Source: Gaeumannomyces sp. JS-464
Lineage: Eukaryota; Ascomycota; Sordariomycetes; Magnaporthales; Magnaporthaceae
Length of the DNA: 64,000 bases
Assembly (NCBI GenBank): GCA_002197995.1
Contig: NGZR01000001.1
Location: 4,402,001 to 4,466,000 of the forward strand
Direction of reading: 5' to 3'
Under the pieces are notes generated by a model that was not told the origin of the DNA, did not search any database, and worked only from the letters and a program-made list of their open reading frames with translations. A program made the translations under genes and the position numbers. Numbering within the stretch: the stretch's first letter is position 1; each line of letters starts with the position of its first letter. This document shows positions 57,995-64,000 of this stretch, in pieces.

Positions 57995-59630
57995 ATGCCC
58001 TGCGAGATCCTGCGCCTCATCTGTGCCTGCTTCTCGCTCTCGCCCTACCAGACCGGCGACGCCTTCCTGCCCGACCTCTTCACCGACAACCGCGCCACCC
58101 TGCGCCAGCTCTGCCTCACCTCGCGGAGGCTGCAGCGCGCCGCCGTCCCCTTCCTCTACGAGGTCGTCATCATCCACGGGCCCGGCCAGCGCCTACCGAA
58201 GCTCGACCTCAAGCTGCCTCCCCTGCTGCTGCTCCTCCGCTCCCTGCTGGCCGCCCCCCACGTGCGCCCCGCTCTCCGCCACATCGCCTGTCTCGTCAAC
58301 CTCAAGGGCTCGCGCGTCTCCCGCCGCGAGCTCGAGGCCGTCCGGGACCTATGGAACTCGCAGTGCCTGGGCATCGCGGTTCCGTCGCTGGCCGACGCCC
58401 GCATCCTACAACTCGCCGGCCTGCCCACGCGTACGGTACACACCCCGACCGGCGCCAGCAGTGCAGATGCCGCCGCCGTCGTCGCCGAGACAGGCCCAAT
58501 ACCAGAAGACTCGTGTCTCCAGGGCCTGCCCGAGCGCATCTTTGCCGCCATCCTCTGCCTCGCTTCTAACCTGGACTCGGTGGTCTTCCAGATGCCACGG
58601 TGCTCCGTGATCCCTTCGAACATAGAAACTATTCGATGCGCTGTTACCAGCAACATTATCGACACGGCCCTGCAGGATGAAGTGGTAGGGTCGAGCGTGC
58701 TACAAAACCTAACCGCCGTTACGGTGCAGCCCGACATGGGGTCCTTTTTATATTGGCTGGGACGACGAGCACCAGGACGAGGACGACGACGATGAGGAAG
58801 ACCAGGAGACCTGCAGGGGGGTTCGACTCGACGCCTGTCCGGGTCTCTTCAGGGCCCCCAACATCACTGTGGTCGAGGGCTTCAAGGAGAGCGGCGGATG
58901 GGACGCGCTGCCGCGGCAGACAAGGGACATAAGGATAGGCGGCCTATTAAAACCGACCACACTGGACACGATTTGCGACTACCCGAACCTCGAGAGATTA
59001 ACGGTGCGGCCCGCGGCCATGGACATGATCAAGGCCGAGGTGGACGACGACGAATTCAACAATGCGCTGCTGAAGCGCGCAACAACACTAAAGTACCTAG
59101 ACTTCCAGACGATGGGCAACGAGACGCTCACGTCAAATTACGGGCCCCAGAGGCGGCTGCACTGCCTGCCGCGTCTAACGAAGCTCGAGGAGCTCAAGAT
59201 AGAGCTCTTTGCGCTCTTCGGCACGTCGGAGGAGATGGGCGGGGCGGCGCCCCGCTCGCCGACCTGATACCGCGCGGCCTCAGGGCCCTGACCATCCTGG
59301 AGCAGTGGACGTACGGCGACGCCGCCTGCCTCAGCGGCGACGAGGGCCGAGGGGGGCCGCAGGTGGCCGCGTACCGGCGGAGGCTGCTGGAGATGCTGGC
59401 CGGGTTCGCCAAGGACTGCGCGTCACGGGCCCCGCACCTCGCCAGGTTCGGATTCGTGGGCAACGCGCCGGCGACGGCGGGCGAGGACGGGGGTCGGCCG
59501 CCAAGGCCAAGGGGCGCGACGACGTCGCTGTCAAGACCAGGGCCCCTCCCCGGCAGAGTTTGAGCGGCTCAAGACGCTGTTCGCCGAGGCTGGGGTGGAG
59601 ATGGAGCTAGAGATGTTAACCTGTCCATAG
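57995..59630 (+). CDS. F-box-like protein with leucine-rich C-terminal region, three frame breaks
   Basis: It starts MPCEILRLICACFSLSPY at 57995. The N-terminal CLTSRRLQRAAVPFLYEVVI matches the F-box-like pattern of its neighbour at 60169, which supports the assignment; F-box proteins deliver substrates to SCF ubiquitin ligases. The middle and end are leucine-rich (YPNLERLTVRP, TLKYLDFQTM, RLTKLEELKIEL). Breaks: near 58752 (after FLYW), near 59245 (APRSPT versus APLADLIPRGLRALTIL), and near 59530 before EFERLKTLFAEAG, which ends at TAG 59630. The frames share continuous homology-like composition, so one gene is most likely. An acidic run (DDEHQDEDDDDEEDQE) follows the first break. No intron fits the breaks. 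Confidence 0.65.
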
Positions 59631-60168
59631 CTGGTAGTATCTAGCCGGTGCTCGATATCAATGGGCATTCAGAATAAGATGGGGATCGAATATCCCCTCA
59701 TCGGTACCTGGGAACTTTTGTCTTTGCCTTGTTGCGATAAAATAACGCACCTATTAACTAGTGCAGGTATTGATACTGCTACAGTTTGAGCCTATATTAA
59801 GAAATCGAAATGGGGCTTCGAACCAAGTCTACCGTCTCTTGTTCGCTGCGCGACATTCCACGTATTCATTCCCTGCGCGCCCTGACTTGCAGGACCCCTG
59901 GCCCTTCTTTCAGCGACACAGAAACACAAGCTCATCCTCCTTGCCACCATTCCCCGTCCCAAAATCCTTCCGGCGTGGCTTCGAGCCCAGGAGACAGGTG
60001 GCCCCCGCCATGTGCCAACGCCTTGACATATCGTCAGCTGGTGCATGTGATGACCCAAATTGACGCAACATCAAACAAAAAATGCCGGCGATAGCCCTTT
60101 CTCAGCAAAGACGGAATCCTGGCAAAGGGCTATGGTGAGTTGGGCGAGGATGGGGGAAGGAGAGAGCG
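59631..60168. other. Intergenic region between convergent paralogous genes
   Basis: 538 bases between the stops of the two F-box-like genes, with no feature recognised. Confidence 0.6.
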
Positions 60169-62130
60169 TCAGGAGAACTTGACATCAACGGCCCGAAAGG
60201 CCTTCGAGACACGATATAGGTCCCACTCCGACGAGCCTTGCAAGGAAGGACTTTGCACAAAGGTGACCTCGCGGAGGCTCCAGAGTCGGACTTGGCAGGT
60301 GTCCGCGAGATCCATAAAGAAGTCCTGCATCCACTTGCGGTAATCTTCAAGCACCAGCTCATCTTCGAGCCGTAACATCGACCTGGGCGTTGCGAAGCGC
60401 CGATACCTCCCCGCGTCTTCCCTGATGGACAGCTTCTCGAGGCTTGCAGGCAGCATGTCGAAGGCCGGTGGCCGGGTCCCACAGAACGTGCTGCCAAGGA
60501 GAAGAGCGGCGTCAATGTGTAGCTCCCTCAGGTTCTGCAACGTCCCCAGGCAGCGGATCCGCTCGCTCTTCTCCGCCAGAAGCCAGCAGAAGGTCGCCGA
60601 ATGGTTACCCCACCCCAGCCACGAGGTCGACGACAGCCCAATGTCGAGACTGACGAGGGATTGCGCTGCTAGTGGGATGGCTTGGCCGAGGGCGTTTCTT
60701 GCCGTGTCGTCCAACCCGTTAACCGGCTGTTGCCCCGCGATCCTGAGGTGCAGGCTCGCCAGGTCGGGAGACGAGAAGACCGCGGCGAGATCGGCGCTTG
60801 TGAATCGGCAGCCGAGGCGCAGATCCTTTACGCCGCCGATGTCGATGCTCGGAGGCAGGCAGATCCGGAGATCGTCGAGTTCGAGGGTCTGGAGGGCTGG
60901 CAGCTTCATGAGGTGCGTGAGAAGCTCGCAGCCGGTCTTGCTTGCGCACCACTGGGCTCTCCGGACTCTATCGCTCGGAAGGGGCTGTTCTCCCACCGCA
61001 ACCCGCTCCAGATTCCGGAGCAGAGACCGACCCAGTACCCGGTCATTCAGCGCCTTGTCGAGTATCCGAGACAGGTTTCCGTACGAATCGGCCAGGAAGT
61101 CGGGGAGGCCGGCCCAGCCATGGTACGACCGAGAGATGTGGGCTGGTACAGTGAATGCCGTGGACTTCAGCTTCGGGCAGAGACAGAGCAGTGCGATGTA
61201 GAAACGGCCTCCCACGTAGGGCCCCATGCGATCAGGGACTCTGAACGGAGACTCATTCTCGCCCTCCGAGGCCCTCTTCCGCCGCGCCCTCTTGATCAGA
61301 CCGGCGATCACCAGAACGCGCAGGTCGGACCGCTCCCAGGCTCTGATGTCTCGGCATATCGCTTCCCAAAACCCTTCGACGCGGTCGCCGTTTGGGTGCC
61401 TCCTCACGTGGATGCAAGGGCATTCCCACTTGTGAAGACTCACAAGGCAGTCCAGTTGCCTGACCAAGTGCCGAAGCGAAGAGTTCTCCAACAGACTGCG
61501 TAGGAACAGGACGAGGCTTTTCTGGCCCCATACTCTCAGCGCGGCCGATTCGGCTCGATTTCCGCTCTCGGTTGGATATGGTGGCGTGTAGAAGCAGACG
61601 GTCCTGTAGAGCGCCGGGCGGGCGGCATCTCTCAGGCGCCTTGAAGTGAGGCAGAGCTCGTAGAGTGGCTGCCTCGCGGCCGTGTCAGACTTCCGGCCAT
61701 CAGAGCCAGGGTGGACTCGCTCCTCGACGGCCAGGACATTGCAGATCTCGGCGAGGATCTCGTTGGGCATCGAATAGATGCCTCTGCTCCTCGAAGGAGC
61801 CGCTGAGGGGTCTTGTCGCTGCTGCTGCCGCTGCTGCTGTGACGACTGGTGCGACGCCTGGTCTTGGCGGCGCTGGCGCTCCTGCTCATATTTCCACCGC
61901 GCCGCGCCGGCCTTTGCCGTATCTTTGCTGAGCTCATCCTCCAGCTTGGCTAAGGACGCGATGGCCTTGAGAAGGCTATCGTTGTCCAGACGGTGCGGGA
62001 GCTTGTGCTCGGCCAGCTTTGAGTCGACGTCTCTAGTGCATAGGTGCCTAAGTAGGTCTGGTGAGATTGAAGAGTCATGGGAACGAGAAACCCTTGCAGG
62101 AAGCTCGGGTTTTGCTGATACTTACGCCAT
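60169..62130 (-). CDS. F-box-like protein with N-terminal coiled coil; 5-base first exon
   Basis: Model: complement of exons 62126-62130 (ATGGC) and 60169-62032, joined by a GTAAGT...TAG intron; 622 residues. The start ATG at 62130 is followed by GC and a good donor; the exon then reads ADVDSKLAEHKLPHRLD in phase, and no other start keeps this open region. Residues ~20-70 are charged with heptad-like leucines, then a Gln/Arg-rich run (QSSQQQRQQQRQD). The F-box-like segment is MPNEILAEICNVLAVEE and YELCLTSRRLRDAARPALYR. The rest is leucine-rich (LPALQTLELDDLRICL, DLASLHLRIAG, LQNLRELHIDAALL, MLPASLEKLSIRED). It probably acts as an SCF adaptor with LRR-like substrate domain (inference). Paralog at 57995 in opposite orientation. 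It is intact. Confidence 0.78.
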
Positions 62131-63493
62131 GTTTGCGGGCGCTCGAATGATTCCCGTCATAGCGGTTCTCGAGGTCTGCTCGCTTCGTGTAAAGTCTTTG
62201 TCCAGGTGTGCTGGCGTGCTGAGGAGAGAGGTGAGAGAAGGTTGATGAATTTTACAGGACTGGTGGGCCGTTTTGGCAGCTGCGGAAATGCCTTAAACTT
62301 GCCGGATCTGAGGCCGGGGTGAGGGCAAAGCCAGCAAATTGTGAGAGGGCGGAAAGCAGATAGATGAGAGAGCATATGCGAGGGGTTGGGGTTAGATAAC
62401 CCAATAATCTATATGAACTTCTATTCACAGTGAAAAGAAAGGTCCCCACGCCTCAAGTTACGAGCAAAATCACCCCAATTATAAAATGCAGAACCCTTCT
62501 AGATTTGTCGAGAATGATTGACAAGTACCAAGAAAAAATATTAAAGAAAGGAGCGAAAAAAGGTAACCGCGAACCAATCCAGTATTCGTTGCCTGGCGTA
62601 CTTCTTTGGAAAGGAAAGGCTTGGTGAGGAAGGTTACACAATCTTCCTTCAAGAACCCTAGTAACAGGGGATGTAGTTGATTTCCTCCTATAAGCCCATT
62701 GCCCGTGCCCGGATACAAGTTTGAATAATTAAACAAGACGGAAAATGTGGTCAAAGTAGGAACTTGTGCTACTAATCACCGTAGCAAACAACAATTATCT
62801 GCAGCCCGAGCAGGAACTCAAAATTGTTCCAAACAACAACCACCACCCCGAACGATGGGGTGTTCTGCTGTGAATTATGGCTATTGCTTTGTATGGGCAG
62901 CGGTCACTTTGGAGTATTCCGCTACCTAATAGAACTACATTGAAATTCAAGTAATACAGCGACAGCTGAGTTTGAAGGCAACGAAGCGACGTACGAGCAA
63001 ATGTTGAACACATAATTATTCCCCAATGAGAGTCGTCTAGCTCCATCAGCGTTACTATTGGCAGCACGGGATAATACGAGAATATGCACACCTCACACAT
63101 TTCGTTACGCACCTCGGGATTCTAGCCGTATATGTCGCGAGAACAGTAAAACGATGCCTGACAAATATGCATGAACACCTGCCTCGGCAACGGATAGACT
63201 TTAATAAACTTCTTTTTTTGCTTCGACGTGATCCTTGTTGGGCGTCTGCAGATCTTTTCCGTCATTACAATCCAAGGCCCTGCGGGTGAGCGCGCGGCAT
63301 TTGTAATCACCATGCAAAGTTGGGCCGAGGCGAATGCGGAGGGTGGGCCGACTCTGCGGTGAGTTGAACTCCTGGAAAGCATATTTATTCCAGCTTGCCC
63401 TCACCCTCACCCCGCGACTACATTGCTATCCTCCGCGAGACAAGCAATACAGATACCCAACGCATCCGGACCAGCCTAGCTCTTCACGCTGAA
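62131..63493. other. Divergent promoter region
   Basis: 1.4 kb between the F-box-like gene (-) and the epimerase (+), somewhat AT-rich. No gene or repeat is recognised. Confidence 0.55.
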
Positions 63494-64000
63494 ATGTCGT
63501 CCAAGAAGGTCTTCGTCACGGGTGCCACAGGCTACATCGGGGGCACCGTGCTCGCCCAGGTGATTGAGACCTTCCCGGACCTTGAGATCGCTGCCCTCAT
63601 GCGGCGGCCCGACGACAAGTTCGTCTCGCGCTACCCCTCCGTCAAGATCATCAGGGGCACCTTTGACGATTTCGACATCATCGACCAGGCGTCGCAGGCC
63701 GCCGACATCGTCATCCACATGGGCGACATGGACCACGCCGGCTGCGCCAAGCCATCCATCCTCGGGCGTCGGCAAGCGCACGTCCGAGACTTTTGTGATC
63801 CACCTGACGGGCACCGGCTGCATCTCGGACCTGTTCATCAACAGCTGGAAGGGCGAGCTGAACCCCCGCGTGTGGGACGACGTGGCGCACGTCGACGACA
63901 TCTACAACCTGCCCCTGACCAACGTCCACCGCGCCATCGACAAGTCGTTCCAGGATGCCAGCAGCAGCCTCGTCAAGACCGTCTGCATCGTGCCCCCGGA
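63494..64000 (+). CDS. Extended SDR / NAD-dependent epimerase, 5' part only, one frame break
   Basis: NAD(P)-binding Rossmann enzyme acting on sugars or related substrates; the substrate is unknown. It starts MSSKKVFVTGATGYIGGTVL (63494) with the GATGYIGG cofactor loop at residues 10-17. FPDLEIAALMRRPDDKFVSR, SVKIIRGTFDDFDIID and ADIVIHMGDMDHAG follow. In another frame the protein continues TSETFVIHLTGTGCIS and WDDVAHVDDIYNLPLTNVHR. The break lies near 63755 (AAGCCATCCATCCTCGGG). It runs past the window end. The likely family is the atypical extended SDR found in filamentous fungi; an exact subfamily is not assigned. Confidence 0.78.
   Translation, partial: MSSKKVFVTGATGYIGGTVLAQVIETFPDLEIAALMRRPDDKFVSRYPSVKIIRGTFDDFDIIDQASQAADIVIHMGDMDHAGCAKPSILGRRQAHVRDFCDPPDGHRLHLGPVHQQLEGRAEPPRVGRRGARRRHLQPAPDQRPPRHRQVVPGCQQQPRQDRLHRAPG

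Overview
The window looks like nuclear DNA of a filamentous ascomycete (Pezizomycotina, most likely Sordariomycetes; this is inference). Coding regions are GC-rich, genes are spaced and carry short GT-AG introns (about 60-140 nt), several proteins belong to families I know from Pezizomycotina, and one transposable element is heavily C-to-T/A+T biased as expected from repeat-induced point mutation (RIP). I see no prokaryotic operon, rRNA gene, CRISPR array or viral region.

Layout. 0-9.2 kb: a Dal5-type MFS transporter (+), a weak tRNA-like pol III element, a four-exon conserved fungal protein of unknown function (-), a Fot1-like MITE about 825 bp long with ~118-bp terminal inverted repeats, then a broken nucleoside-monophosphate kinase gene (-). 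10.3-18.2 kb: a very acidic nuclear-type protein (-), a 3.8-kb gap, and a TBC-domain Rab GAP (+). 19-26 kb: a glutathione S-transferase-like gene (-), a small unknown protein (+), a cysteine-rich single-pass membrane protein (+) and the TFIIIB subunit Brf1 (-). 28-37.7 kb: a BTB protein (+), a DUF1349 protein (+), the ER signal peptidase Sec11 (+), a four-helix membrane protein (+) and a medium-chain oxidoreductase (+) whose last 12 codons and stop come from an inserted 274-bp MITE. 38.7-50 kb: a Dnf3-type P4-ATPase flippase (+), a secreted SGNH hydrolase with a strange charged tail (-), a gelsolin/fragmin-like actin-binding protein (-) and a single-pass membrane protein (+). 50.7-64 kb: a two-domain large catalase (-), a small secreted Kex2-site protein (+), two convergent related F-box-like/LRR-like proteins (+ and -), and the 5' part of an extended SDR/NAD-epimerase (+) running off the window.

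The genes do not form one pathway. They are mostly housekeeping and trafficking functions (Brf1, Sec11, TBC GAP, flippase, gelsolin) mixed with lineage-type proteins (secreted protein, F-box-like pair, membrane proteins of unknown role). I see no secondary-metabolite cluster.

The most striking window-wide pattern is that about ten genes carry single-base frame breaks (about 24 in total), some in compensating pairs inside highly conserved motifs, while neighbouring long genes (Brf1, catalase, Sec11, MFS) are intact. I read most of these as base-level assembly errors rather than decay. The kinase next to the RIP-affected MITE is the best candidate for a real pseudogene. Gene models with frame breaks are given as outer boundaries, with the position of each break.
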